42,442 nt of DNA, from NCBI RefSeq assembly GCF_001279525.1, contig NZ_LGDY01000143.1, forward strand, positions 1 through 42,442, given 5' to 3'. Source of the DNA: Nocardia sp. NRRL S-836 (GTDB lineage: Bacteria; Actinomycetota; Actinomycetes; Mycobacteriales; Pseudonocardiaceae). Shown here one piece after another: positions 25,440 through 33,345 of the stretch. The notes beneath the pieces are model-generated. The model was given only the letters and a program-made list of their open reading frames with translations, was not told where the DNA came from and made no database searches. The position numbers and the translations under genes are program-made. Position 1 is the stretch's first letter; every line of letters begins with the position of its first letter.

Positions 25440-26729
25440 ATGCCGTCCACGCTGAAGACCGCCGCCCAGTTCTTCGCACTCCGCTCTCTCGTGCGCGGCT
25501 ACGCGCTGATCGGTGACCCGTACGCGGGTGTCATGTCCTCGCCACCGGACCGCGACCCGTACGCGATGTACGAGAAGGTGCGCGCCAAGGGCGACATGGT
25601 GCGCAGCAGGATGGGTGCGTACGTCACGCCGTCACGGGAGTTGTGCGACTCGGTGCTGCGCGACCCGCGGTTCCTGACGGCGACGTTCGACGAGGCGTCA
25701 ATGGTCTCGATCACGCTGGTCCAGGACGGCCACAAGGTCGTGAACCCGGTGCAGGACTCGTTCCTGATGAAGAACCCGCCGGACCACACGCGGCTGCGCA
25801 AGCTCGTCCAGCCGTTCTTCACGCCACGGGCCCTGAAGGACCGCACCGCGTCCATCCAGAAGATCGTCACGGGCTACCTCGACCGGCTGGACGGCCGGTT
25901 CGACGTGGTGGAGGAGTTCGCGTCGCAGGTGCCGATCCAGGTGATCGCGGACCTGCTGGGCGTGCCCGACGACGACAAGGCGCTCTTCGCGCGCTGGGGT
26001 TCGTCGCTCGCGGAGACCCTCGACGGCGTGTGGTCGTACAAGCAGCTCAAGGGCCTGCACGCCACGATCGTCGAGTACAACGACTTCATCGACGGCCTGA
26101 TGGCCGAACGGCGGCGCAACCCGCAGGACGACATCGTCAGCCACCTGGTGACCCAGCACGAGGACCTCAGCCGCGAGGACCTCGTCGCCACCACGGGACT
26201 GCTGCTCTTCGCCGGCTTCGAGACGACGGTCAACCTGATCAGCAACGGCGTGCTGAAGGCGTTCGAGAACCCGCACACGGTGGCGCCGCTCGCGCAGAGC
26301 CCGGAGTACGCGGAGGGGTTCGTCGAGGAGGTCCTGCGGCTGGACCCGCCGGTGCAGTACACGATCCGCTGGCCGCGGGAACGCGTTGAGCTGGCCGGGG
26401 TGTCCGTGCCGAAGGGCATGCCGGTCATGCTGCTGCTCGCGGCGGCCAACCGGGACCCGCGCACGTTCCGCGACCCGCACCGGTTCGACCCGACGCGGTC
26501 CAACGCGCGCGAGCACCTCGCGTTCTCCGCGGGCATCCACTACTGCGTCGGCGCCGGGCTGTCCCGCATCGAGGGCGCGATCGCGTTGCACGAGCTGTTC
26601 AAGCGCTTCCCGGACCTCGCGCCGGACGGCCCGATCGCGCGGCGCAGGTCGAGGCTCATCCGCGGCGCGTTGCGACTTCCGGTTCGAGCGAACGCGTCCA
26701 AACGACCACTGGCGGTGAAGTCGACCTGA
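25440..26729 (+). CDS. Cytochrome P450
   Basis: 429 aa. Diagnostic motifs are the I-helix LLLFAGFETT, the ExxR motif in VEEVLRLDPP, the aromatic/PERF region FRDPHRFDPTR, and heme binding FSAGIHYCVGAGL with Cys369 as the thiolate ligand. It is a soluble class I bacterial P450 that needs ferredoxin and reductase, neither of which is nearby. The substrate cannot be read from sequence. The start ATG 25440 follows the TetR gene by 31 bp, suggesting control by the adjacent AcnR-like regulator. Confidence 0.95.
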   Translation: MPSTLKTAAQFFALRSLVRGYALIGDPYAGVMSSPPDRDPYAMYEKVRAKGDMVRSRMGAYVTPSRELCDSVLRDPRFLTATFDEASMVSITLVQDGHKVVNPVQDSFLMKNPPDHTRLRKLVQPFFTPRALKDRTASIQKIVTGYLDRLDGRFDVVEEFASQVPIQVIADLLGVPDDDKALFARWGSSLAETLDGVWSYKQLKGLHATIVEYNDFIDGLMAERRRNPQDDIVSHLVTQHEDLSREDLVATTGLLLFAGFETTVNLISNGVLKAFENPHTVAPLAQSPEYAEGFVEEVLRLDPPVQYTIRWPRERVELAGVSVPKGMPVMLLLAAANRDPRTFRDPHRFDPTRSNAREHLAFSAGIHYCVGAGLSRIEGAIALHELFKRFPDLAPDGPIARRRSRLIRGALRLPVRANASKRPLAVKST

Positions 26730-26821
26730 CGTGGGGCGAAATTCGCGGAAGCACGTGGCCTACTTCACCCGCGTGGAGCAATGTTCGTGCCCCAATGACA
26801 CATCTCCGTAGTGCATCCTTG

Positions 26822-26876
26822 AAGGTGAGAGGGAGACCCGCCGCACCGCCGCCGCGACGGGCCTCCCTCTCGCCTT
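26822..26876. terminator. Bidirectional terminator between P450 and POT transporter
   Basis: Arms 26822-26840 and 26858-26876 (AAGGTGAGAGGGAGACCCG with CGGGCCTCCCTCTCGCCTT) form a 19-bp stem with one wobble and one mismatch, followed by TGTGT. It lies between two convergent genes. Confidence 0.85.
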
Positions 26877-26889
26877 GTGTCCCGGACCG

Positions 26890-28362
26890 CTACTCGACGC
26901 CCGACATCAGCTTCCGGATGAGCGGGGCGGCCAGCGCCAGCGCGACGCCGAGGACGACCGCCGCGCCACCCAGCGTGAGGAAGTACGCCGACGGGCTCGT
27001 CGTGTAGAACTTCACCAGCTGCGCGGCCACACCGGTACCGGCCGAGGTCGCGAGGAACCACAGGCTCATCGTCTGCGAGGCGAACGCGCGCGGCGCCAGC
27101 TTCGTCGTGACCGACAGGCCGACCGGCGACAGCATGAGCTCGCCGGCGGTCATGATCAGGAACATCAGCACGAGCCAGAGCGGCGTCACCTTGCCGTCGG
27201 CCGCCGAGTTGCTCGCGAAGTACATGAGCACGAACGACAGGCCGACGAGCACGAGCGCACCGGCGAACTTGCGCGGCGTGGACGGCGCGCGGCGGCCGAG
27301 CTTCACCCACAGCAGCGCGAACACCGGCGCCAGGGCGATGATCATGATCGGGTTGATCGACTGGAACCACGCGACCGGGAACTCCCAGCCGAACACGTGG
27401 TTGTCGACGTGCGAGTCGGCGAACTCGGCGATCACCGAGGCGCTCTGCTCGAAGATCAGCCAGAACATCGCGGCCGCGACGAACAGCGGGATGTAGGCGA
27501 CGACCCGCGGCTTTTCCTCCGGCAGCGTCTTCTTGCTGCGCAGCATCACGGTGAAGTACGCGATCGGCAGGACGATCGACATGATGCTGATCATCAGGAT
27601 GACGCCCTCGACGTCACCGAGGAGGTACGCCACGACGCCGAGCGCGGCGATGACGACCGCGATGCCCGCGATGAGGCCGTAGACGCGGCCCTTCTCCTGG
27701 TGCGGCAGCGGGTTCGGCGCGACGGCGGCGGAGCCGCGCAGGTGCTTGCGGCCCAGGCGGTACTGGGTGAGGCCCAGCGCCATGCCGACCGCGGCGACGG
27801 CGAAGCCGGCGTGGAAGCCGATGCCGTCCGCGAGCGCGCCGGTGATCAGCGGCGACACGAAGCCACCGATGTTGATCGCCATGTAGAAGACGGTGAAACC
27901 GGCGTCGCGGCGCGTGTCGGTCTTGTCGTACAGGCCGCCGACGACGGTCGAGATGTTCGGCTTGAGCAGGCCGGTGCCGAAGACGATGAGGACCAGGCCG
28001 AGGTACACGCCCGTGATGCCGATCGGCAGCGCCAGCGCGATGTGGCCGAACATGATCAGGACGCCGCCGTAGAACGTGGCGCGCTGGCCACCCCACACGC
28101 GGTCGGCGAGCCAACCGCCGGCGACACCGGACATGTAGACCGCGGTGCCGTAGATGGCCACCACGGACAGCGCCAGCGCCTTGTCGACGCCGAGCCCGCC
28201 CTCGGACACGGCTGTCCACAGGTAGAGGCCGAGGATGGCCTTCATCCCGTAGAACGAGAACCGCTCCCACAGTTCGGTGAAGAAGAGCGTGGACAGGCCT
28301 CGGGGGTGCCCGAAGAAACCCGTGTCCTGTTTTTCGGGGATGCTGGCGCTAGGGGCGCTCAC
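26890..28362 (-). CDS. POT-family proton-dependent oligopeptide transporter
   Basis: 490 aa with about 12-14 transmembrane helices. The POT signature FTELWERFSFYGMKAILGLY (ExxERFxYY type) is near residue 30, with GGWLADRVWGGQRA and the PTR2 pattern GLLKPNISTVVGGLYD. It imports di- and tripeptides with protons. GTG 28362 is favoured: AGGA lies 7 nt upstream and the protein starts VSAPSASIPEKQDTGFFGHP. It is convergent with the P450 gene and divergent from the DinB gene; no peptidase is linked. Confidence 0.94.
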   Translation of the reverse strand: MSAPSASIPEKQDTGFFGHPRGLSTLFFTELWERFSFYGMKAILGLYLWTAVSEGGLGVDKALALSVVAIYGTAVYMSGVAGGWLADRVWGGQRATFYGGVLIMFGHIALALPIGITGVYLGLVLIVFGTGLLKPNISTVVGGLYDKTDTRRDAGFTVFYMAINIGGFVSPLITGALADGIGFHAGFAVAAVGMALGLTQYRLGRKHLRGSAAVAPNPLPHQEKGRVYGLIAGIAVVIAALGVVAYLLGDVEGVILMISIMSIVLPIAYFTVMLRSKKTLPEEKPRVVAYIPLFVAAAMFWLIFEQSASVIAEFADSHVDNHVFGWEFPVAWFQSINPIMIIALAPVFALLWVKLGRRAPSTPRKFAGALVLVGLSFVLMYFASNSAADGKVTPLWLVLMFLIMTAGELMLSPVGLSVTTKLAPRAFASQTMSLWFLATSAGTGVAAQLVKFYTTSPSAYFLTLGGAAVVLGVALALAAPLIRKLMSGVE

Positions 28363-28509
28363 GTCATCGTCCTCTCGTGTCAACGATGTCACGGCGGATC
28401 CGGTGCACATTACGCCGAACGCTCGTACGGTTTGTAGTCGGGTTGCGTCCGGGTGGCCCAACTCTCACGCCGGAGTGCGGAGCCGGGCCGGATTTGATGC
28501 ACTGCTGGG

Positions 28510-29073
28510 GTGGACTTGATCCAGGCGCACGGCCTCGCGATGACGGAGTTCGACCGCCGGGTGCGGGACATCGCCCCCGACCAGTGGGTGCTGGGTACCC
28601 CGTGCCGGGAGTGGTCGGTCAGGGATCTGGTGGGCCATCTGGTCTACGAACAGCTCTGGGCGCCGGAGCTGCTGGCCGGGTGCACGCCCGAGCAGGTCGG
28701 CGACCGGTTCGACCACGACAACCTGGGCGACGACCCGCTGGTGTCCTGGGTCCTGGCGGCCGCGGCGGCGCGCGAGGCGTGGCTGGAGCCCGGCGCGTTG
28801 TCCCGCCGGGTGCACGTCTCGGCGGGGCTGATCGACGCGGCCGAGTACTGCTGGCAGATGACGGCCGACCTCGCCGTGCACGCGTGGGACCTGGCGCGGT
28901 CGATCGGTGCCGACGAGCGGATCGACCCGGACCTGGCGAGCACGCTCCTGCGGTACGTGGAACGCAACATCGAGGAGTGGAGCGGTTCTTCGTTGTTCGA
29001 CTCACCGGTACCGGTCGCAGCGGACGCGGACGACCAAACGCGACTGATAGGACTACTGGGACGTAAGCCGTAG
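28510..29073 (+). CDS. TIGR03086-type DinB/maleylpyruvate isomerase-like metal-binding protein
   Basis: 187 aa of the DinB-like four-helix family common in mycothiol-producing actinobacteria. Features are the early PCREWSVRDLVGHLVYEQLW and the late TADLAVHAWDLARSIG, supplying metal-ligand histidines, and the FDSPVPV C-terminal segment. Members may use mycothiol as cofactor, but the substrate is unknown. The start is GTG 28510. Confidence 0.85.
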   Translation: MDLIQAHGLAMTEFDRRVRDIAPDQWVLGTPCREWSVRDLVGHLVYEQLWAPELLAGCTPEQVGDRFDHDNLGDDPLVSWVLAAAAAREAWLEPGALSRRVHVSAGLIDAAEYCWQMTADLAVHAWDLARSIGADERIDPDLASTLLRYVERNIEEWSGSSLFDSPVPVAADADDQTRLIGLLGRKP

Positions 29074-29128
29074 CGCCTTGACACCCGTGAGGCGCGTGGC
29101 GCACCGTAACTGCACCGCCGCTCTTAGT

Positions 29129-29143
29129 CAGGAAAGTTACCTG
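29129..29143. promoter_or_regulatory. ROK/CsnR-like operator upstream of chitosanase
   Basis: CAGGAAAGTTACCTG, an imperfect palindrome (CAGG...CCTG around AAAGTT), lies 15 bp before the chitosanase start and just upstream of its AGAGG ribosome-binding site. It resembles the CsnR operator AGGAAA-N-TTTCCT that represses chitosanase genes in Streptomyces. Confidence 0.6.
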
Positions 29144-29158
29144 TCGAAAGAGGTGGCA

Positions 29159-29821
29159 ATGCGCAAGCTCGCCCCAGGGCTTCTCGCCGTGTCCGCGCTC
29201 GTGGCCTCCCTGCTGTCCTCCCCCGCCGCCCACGCCGCCGGCCCCAGCGCGGCACAGCTGCTGGCCAAGCTGACGTCGTGCCAGCAGATCTCCAACGGCA
29301 AGTACCGCACCGACTCCGAGACGGCCGCGACCGTTCCGGTCTGCGGCAAGAACGGCGCGGTCTGGTACAAGGCCGACCTGGACGTCGACTGCGACGGCCA
29401 GCGCACCACGAGGTGCAACGAGGACACCGACCCGTGGTTCCAGCCCGACACCGCGTTCCACGACTCGGCGGGCAGGCCGCTGGTCGCGGACAAGCTCCCG
29501 TACGTGGTCGTGCCCTCGCCCAGCAGCACGTGGGACTACCGCAAGTTCGGCATCCAGGGCGGTGGCGTCGTCGCCGTCATCCACAACAACCGGGTCGACT
29601 ACGCGGTGGTCGGTGACACGGGGCCGACCGCGATCATCGGTGAGGCCTCCTACGCCTCCGCCGTGAACCTGGGCATCAACCCGGACCCGGAGAACGGCGG
29701 GTCCGACGGCCCGGTGCACTACCTGTACTTCAAGAGCTCGAAGGTGTCGCCCATCGAGGACCACGGAAAGGCGACCTCCCAGGGTGAAGCGCTGGCCCAG
29801 AAGTTCTTGAACGAGAACTGA
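29159..29821 (+). CDS. Secreted chitosanase, glycoside hydrolase family 75
   Basis: 220 aa. The signal peptide MRKLAPGLLAVSALVASLLS ...AHAA precedes a compact GH75 domain: WYKADLDVDCDGQ, DPWFQPDTAFHDSAGRPLVA, LPYVVVP, YAVVGDTGPTAIIGEASYA. Asp153 and Glu162 are nine residues apart, matching the catalytic pair known from fungal GH75 enzymes. It should hydrolyse chitosan to glucosamine oligomers outside the cell. ATG 29159 follows AGAGG by a few bases. An upstream palindrome suggests ROK-type repression, and a terminator follows at 29832. Confidence 0.93.
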   Translation: MRKLAPGLLAVSALVASLLSSPAAHAAGPSAAQLLAKLTSCQQISNGKYRTDSETAATVPVCGKNGAVWYKADLDVDCDGQRTTRCNEDTDPWFQPDTAFHDSAGRPLVADKLPYVVVPSPSSTWDYRKFGIQGGGVVAVIHNNRVDYAVVGDTGPTAIIGEASYASAVNLGINPDPENGGSDGPVHYLYFKSSKVSPIEDHGKATSQGEALAQKFLNEN

Positions 29822-29831
29822 CAGTGGTGCA

Positions 29832-29877
29832 AGCGCCCCGCCCCGCATCCCCCTCGCCTCCTGCGTGGCGGGGCGCT
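29832..29877 (+). terminator. Hairpin downstream of chitosanase
   Basis: AGCGCCCCGCC (29832-29842) and GGCGGGGCGCT (29867-29877) are exactly complementary with a 24-nt loop, starting 11 bp after the chitosanase stop. Confidence 0.75.
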
Positions 29878-30150
29878 CATCCCCCACTCGCGGCCTGTGG
29901 AGCACCCCCGGTTCCGGCCGCCCCGCTTTTCTACCGGGTTCGGCGTTGTCCGGTGTCGGTGAGCCGGTACCGGACAACGACCTCCGGACAACGTGGCGCG
30001 AAAACGCGACGCGCCCCCCGGCACCGGGATGTGCCAGGGGGCGCGGGTGCCGGACGGATCAGCCGAAGTGTGATCGACGTCCGCACCGGTGGTTGGTCGT
30101 GGGTGGACCGTTCAGGACTCTGCCAGGTCCGCGTGACCGGCCCCTGAACG
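29878..30150. other. Intergenic region between convergent genes
   Basis: No credible gene. It holds a second hairpin and, at 30110-30149, a GTTCAGG...CCTGAAC pair just outside the GNAT stop. Open frames here read as Pro/Arg low complexity. Confidence 0.6.
30010..30045 (-). terminator. Hairpin downstream of the GNAT gene
   Basis: CGCGCCCCCCGGCA (30010-30023) and TGCCAGGGGGCGCG (30032-30045) give a 14-bp stem with one mismatch and an 8-nt loop. It is about 105 bp past the leftward GNAT stop. Confidence 0.65.
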
Positions 30151-30618
30151 TCAGATGACCTTCCGCTCCAACGTGACGAGTGTGATGCCCAGCCCGTCGA
30201 CGCGCTCGCCGACGCGGACGAACCCGGCGCTCTCGTACAGCCGGAGGTTCTCCTCGCTGCGCGCGCCGGTGAACAGCCACAGGACGTCGACGCCGGACGG
30301 GGTGGCGCCGGCGGCGGCGTCGAGCAGCCTCCTGCCGATCCCGCGGCCCTGCTGGTCGGGTGCCACGAACAGGCGCGCGACCTCCATGCGGTCGCCGTCG
30401 ACGTTGCCGCGCACGCTGCCGACGAGCCGGTGGCCGTCGAACGCGCCGAGCGCGGGCTGCCCGGAGGCGATGTGGTCCTCGACCTGGCGCAGCGTCTCGA
30501 CCAGCGGCGGCAGGTCCCACGCGGCGTAGCGGCGGGCCTCGGCCAGGTACGCGGCCCGTTGCACGGTCACGAGCTCGCCCGCGTGGGCGGTGCTCAACGG
30601 CCTGATGTCGACGCTCAC
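30151..30618 (-). CDS. GNAT-family N-acetyltransferase
   Basis: 155 aa. The acetyl-CoA-binding motif A is VARLFVAPDQQGRGIGRRLL (R/Q-x-x-G-x-G/A), with ENLRLYESAGFVRVGERVDG in motif B. The acceptor is unknown. The GTG start overlaps the stop of the DUF4262 gene by four bases, so both are read from one transcript. Confidence 0.9.
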   Translation of the reverse strand: MSVDIRPLSTAHAGELVTVQRAAYLAEARRYAAWDLPPLVETLRQVEDHIASGQPALGAFDGHRLVGSVRGNVDGDRMEVARLFVAPDQQGRGIGRRLLDAAAGATPSGVDVLWLFTGARSEENLRLYESAGFVRVGERVDGLGITLVTLERKVI

Positions 30619-31115
30619 GGCCCGTTGACCCCCGGCGTCCAGCTCTCCGGCACACCGCTCTCGGTCAGCACGAGCTGGTGGTCGCCGAACCCGGCCGGCG
30701 CGTCCGGCTGCCACGGCCAGTGGCCCTGCGGCGTCGGCACGATGATCTGCACCGCGGCGAACTCCGCGCCGTCGTAGAGCAGGTAGGCGCTGCCGAAGAA
30801 CTCCGGGTAGAAGCCCTTGTAGACGCGTTCGAACGTGACCGGCACGCCGTTGAAGAAGTCGAAGTACAACTGGCCGGGCACGAACCGCTCGCCCGCGCTG
30901 GCGCGCTTCACGTAGGCGTTTACCAGCGTCTCGCCCATGCCCTGGTCGAGCCCGATCACGACCGCCTCGGCCACACCGAACCGCCGCCACGCGCCGACCG
31001 AGAAGACGTAGCCCGCCCCCTCGGCGTCGGGCGGCACGACGATGGTGGCGTGACCGTGCCGGTCGGCCAGTGAGAGCAGCCGGGCACGCAACTCGATGTC
31101 CTCGTCGGAAAGCAC
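30615..31115 (-). CDS. DUF4262 protein
   Basis: 166 aa resembling DUF4262: DRHGHATIVVPPDAEGAGYV, FSVGAWRRFGVAEAVVIGLD, FVPGQLYFDFFNGVPVTFER, VPTPQGHWPWQP. Function unknown. GTG 31115 is favoured over TTG 31133 because TAGGGT (complement of 31123-31128) ends 7 nt before it, a leaderless arrangement that the longer start would overlap. It overlaps the GNAT gene at its 3' end. Confidence 0.8.
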   Translation of the reverse strand: MLSDEDIELRARLLSLADRHGHATIVVPPDAEGAGYVFSVGAWRRFGVAEAVVIGLDQGMGETLVNAYVKRASAGERFVPGQLYFDFFNGVPVTFERVYKGFYPEFFGSAYLLYDGAEFAAVQIIVPTPQGHWPWQPDAPAGFGDHQLVLTESGVPESWTPGVNGP

Positions 31116-31140
31116 GAAACCCACCCTACGCAAGCCGAAC

Positions 31141-31170
31141 GGGCGGGTGAGCCGCCTGGCCCACCCGCCC
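31141..31170 (-). terminator. Hairpin after yebC
   Basis: GGGCGGGTG (31141-31149) and CACCCGCCC (31162-31170) form a perfect 9-bp stem with a 12-nt loop, 19 bp past the yebC stop. Confidence 0.75.
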
Positions 31171-31188
31171 GCCGGTCGCTGCGAGAGC

Positions 31189-31938
31189 TCAGCCGACCTC
31201 GGCCATGACCTCGTCGGACACGTCGAAGTTCGCGAAGACGTTCTGCACGTCGTCGCAGTCCTCCAGCGCGTCGATCAGCTTGAAGATCTTCTTGGCGCCC
31301 TCGGCCTCCAGTGCCACCGAGACCGACGGCAGGAAGCTCGACTCGGCCGACTCGTAGTCGATGCCCGCGTCCTGCAACGCCTTGCGCACGGGGATCAGGT
31401 CGCCGGCCTCGGAGACGACCTCGAAGGCCTCACCCAGGTCGTTGACCTCCTCCGCGCCCGCTTCGAGCACCGCCAGCATCACGTCGTCCTCGGTCGTGCC
31501 CGCCTTCGGGACGATGACGACGCCCTTGCGGCTGAACATGTACGACACCGAACCGGGGTCGGCCATCGAACCGCCGTTGCGGGTCATGGCCGTGCGGACC
31601 TCGGTCGCGGCACGGTTGCGGTTGTCGGTGAGGCACTCGATGAGCACCGCGACACCGTTGGGCCCGTAGCCCTCGTACATGATGGTCTGCCAGTCGGCGC
31701 CGCCGGCTTCCTCGCCGCCACCGCGCTTGCGGGCGCGCTCGATGTTGTCCAGGGGCACCGAGTTCTTCCGGGCCTTCTGGATCGCGTCGTACAGCGTGGG
31801 GTTGCCGTCCGGGTCGCCGCCACCGGTCCTGGCCGCCACCTCGATGTTCTTGATCAGCCGCGCGAAGAGCTTGCCGCGCTTGGCGTCAATAGCGGCCTTC
31901 TTGTGCTTGGTGGTCGCCCACTTTGAGTGGCCGCTCAT
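31189..31938 (-). CDS. yebC: YebC/PmpR-family regulator or translation factor
   Basis: 249 aa, the standard family length. It starts [20 protein letters not shown] and has ENRNR-type [20 protein letters not shown] and [13 protein letters not shown]. YebC-type proteins have been described as transcription regulators and, more recently, as aids to translation of difficult motifs; both are cytosolic roles. GGAGGAG precedes the ATG, which overlaps the pdxT stop by four bases (ATGA). The pdxT-yebC order is standard in actinobacteria; the usual ruvC downstream is absent here. Confidence 0.96.
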   Translation of the reverse strand: MSGHSKWATTKHKKAAIDAKRGKLFARLIKNIEVAARTGGGDPDGNPTLYDAIQKARKNSVPLDNIERARKRGGGEEAGGADWQTIMYEGYGPNGVAVLIECLTDNRNRAATEVRTAMTRNGGSMADPGSVSYMFSRKGVVIVPKAGTTEDDVMLAVLEAGAEEVNDLGEAFEVVSEAGDLIPVRKALQDAGIDYESAESSFLPSVSVALEAEGAKKIFKLIDALEDCDDVQNVFANFDVSDEVMAEVG

Positions 31939-32561
31939 TTCTCCTCCGTCGAACTACGGACCATGTCAACGAACAGGCGGTGAACGCGATCGTCCCCCGT
32001 GAGCTCCGGGTGGAACGCCGTCGCCAGCACGTTGCCCTGCCTGACCGCGACGATCCTACCGGCGGCGTCCCCTGCTTCCGCCGTGACGGGCACCGTAGCG
32101 AGGACCTCGACCTCGCCGCTCACCGCCTCCACCCAAGGTGCCCGGATGAACACGGCGTGAACCGTCTCGCCGGCCAGGTCGAGGTCGGTCTCGAACGAGT
32201 CGACCTGCCGGCCGAACGCGTTGCGGCGCACCGTGACGTCCAGGCCACCGAGCTGGTGCTGGTCCTCGCGGCCGTCGAGCACGTTGTTCGCCAGCAGGAT
32301 CATGCCCGCGCACGACCCGTAGGCGGGGAAACCGGCCTTGATCTTGGCCTGGAGCGGTTCGAGCAGCTCGAAGTTGTCGAGCAGCTTGCTCATCGTCGTC
32401 GACTCGCCGCCGGGGATGACGATGCCGTCGAGCTCGTCGAGCTCCTCCGGGCGGCGGATCGGACGCGCAGTGACGTCGCACTGGGCGAGGGAGACGAGGT
32501 GCTCCTGGACGTCACCCTGCAGGGCGAGCACGCCGATGACGGGTGGGGCAGCGACAACCAT
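31935..32561 (-). CDS. pdxT: Pyridoxal 5'-phosphate synthase glutaminase subunit PdxT
   Basis: PdxT hydrolyses glutamine and channels ammonia to PdxS for PLP synthesis. The 208-aa protein has [15 protein letters not shown], the [11 protein letters not shown] loop, catalytic Cys in [10 protein letters not shown] and the His-Glu pair in [11 protein letters not shown] 32561 is favoured because TAAGCT ends 7 nt upstream, suggesting a leaderless mRNA. It is coupled to yebC. Its partner pdxS lies 8 kb away on the same strand (40544-41437). Confidence 0.97.
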   Translation of the reverse strand: MVVAAPPVIGVLALQGDVQEHLVSLAQCDVTARPIRRPEELDELDGIVIPGGESTTMSKLLDNFELLEPLQAKIKAGFPAYGSCAGMILLANNVLDGREDQHQLGGLDVTVRRNAFGRQVDSFETDLDLAGETVHAVFIRAPWVEAVSGEVEVLATVPVTAEAGDAAGRIVAVRQGNVLATAFHPELTGDDRVHRLFVDMVRSSTEEK

Positions 32562-32634
32562 GCCGACCAGCTTATTCGAGGTGGTCAGTGCGCTCTTTGC
32601 CGGTCCGCCGCGCCGGGTGGGGCAGGATCGGCAC

Positions 32635-33270
32635 ATGATCGAGTCGCACACCGCCGCGGTCGTGGCCGACTGGGTGCGGGGCTGGGCGCTGTCGCGCGGC
32701 ACCCCCGAGCCCGTCGAGGAACCCGACGGCTTCCGCGTCGACGTCGGGCTGCCGGGGCACCTGGTCCGCCACGTGCTGCCAGAGGCGTCGGCCGCCGGTC
32801 CGCGGGCCGCCGCGCTGACCGAGCCCGGCACGTGGCTGAAGGTCTGCGGTGCACCAGAGCAGGTGCGGCCGTTGCTGACCCCGGCGTGGACGGTCGGCGC
32901 GCCGGAGTACCTGATGAGCGTCGAGCTGGGCGTGCGAGCGCCCGTCACCCCGCCGGCGCCCTACGCCGTGGAGCTGCGCGGCACCGGCGACGTGCGCGAC
33001 GCCGTCGTGCTGGCCGGGGGCGAGGTCGCGGCGAAGGGCCGGGTGGCGGTGCACGGCCGTGCCGCCGTCATCGACGTCGTGGAGACCGATCCGGCGCACC
33101 GCAGGCGTGGCCTGGGCAGCGTGGTCATGTCCGAGCTGACGCGGGCCGCCGCTGCCCGTGGCGCGACGCGCGCCGTGCTGGTCGCCACCGAGGCCGGTCT
33201 CGCCCTCTACCGCGGGCTCGGCTGGACCGTCGTCTCCCCCGTGACCGCCGCGCACCTGCCCGTCGCCTGA
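32635..33270 (+). CDS. GNAT-family N-acetyltransferase
   Basis: 211 aa. The C-terminal half is a GNAT fold ([56 protein letters not shown]). The N-terminal ~110 residues ([33 protein letters not shown]) are less conserved and could be a degenerate GNAT repeat. Substrate unknown. It is divergent from pdxT across 73 bp. An AGGAT element 6 nt before the ATG suggests a leaderless start. Confidence 0.85.
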   Translation: MIESHTAAVVADWVRGWALSRGTPEPVEEPDGFRVDVGLPGHLVRHVLPEASAAGPRAAALTEPGTWLKVCGAPEQVRPLLTPAWTVGAPEYLMSVELGVRAPVTPPAPYAVELRGTGDVRDAVVLAGGEVAAKGRVAVHGRAAVIDVVETDPAHRRRGLGSVVMSELTRAAAARGATRAVLVATEAGLALYRGLGWTVVSPVTAAHLPVA

Positions 33271-33276
33271 CCCGGA

Positions 33277-33333
33277 ACGCCACGCGGGGCGCTTGCGCAC
33301 GATCCTGTCGTGCGGAAGCGCCCCGCGTGGCGT
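33277..33333. repeat. REP-like palindromic repeat, copy B, acting as bidirectional terminator
   Basis: Arms 33277-33302 and 33308-33333 form a 26-bp stem with a single mismatch and a TCCTG loop. It lies between the convergent GNAT and permease genes. The inner blocks ACGCGGGG, TCCTGTCGT, CGG and CCCCGCGTG occur in the same order at 13387-13433. Confidence 0.85.
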
Positions 33334-33345
33334 CGGCGAACGTGG

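Noticed and set aside
29824..30158. Small plus-strand frames after chitosanase
   Set aside because: Pro/Arg-rich translations overlapping two hairpins; no start signals.
33277..33333. Rho-independent terminator only
   Set aside because: It can terminate both genes, but similarity to 13387-13433 indicates membership of a repeat family, so it was listed as a repeat.
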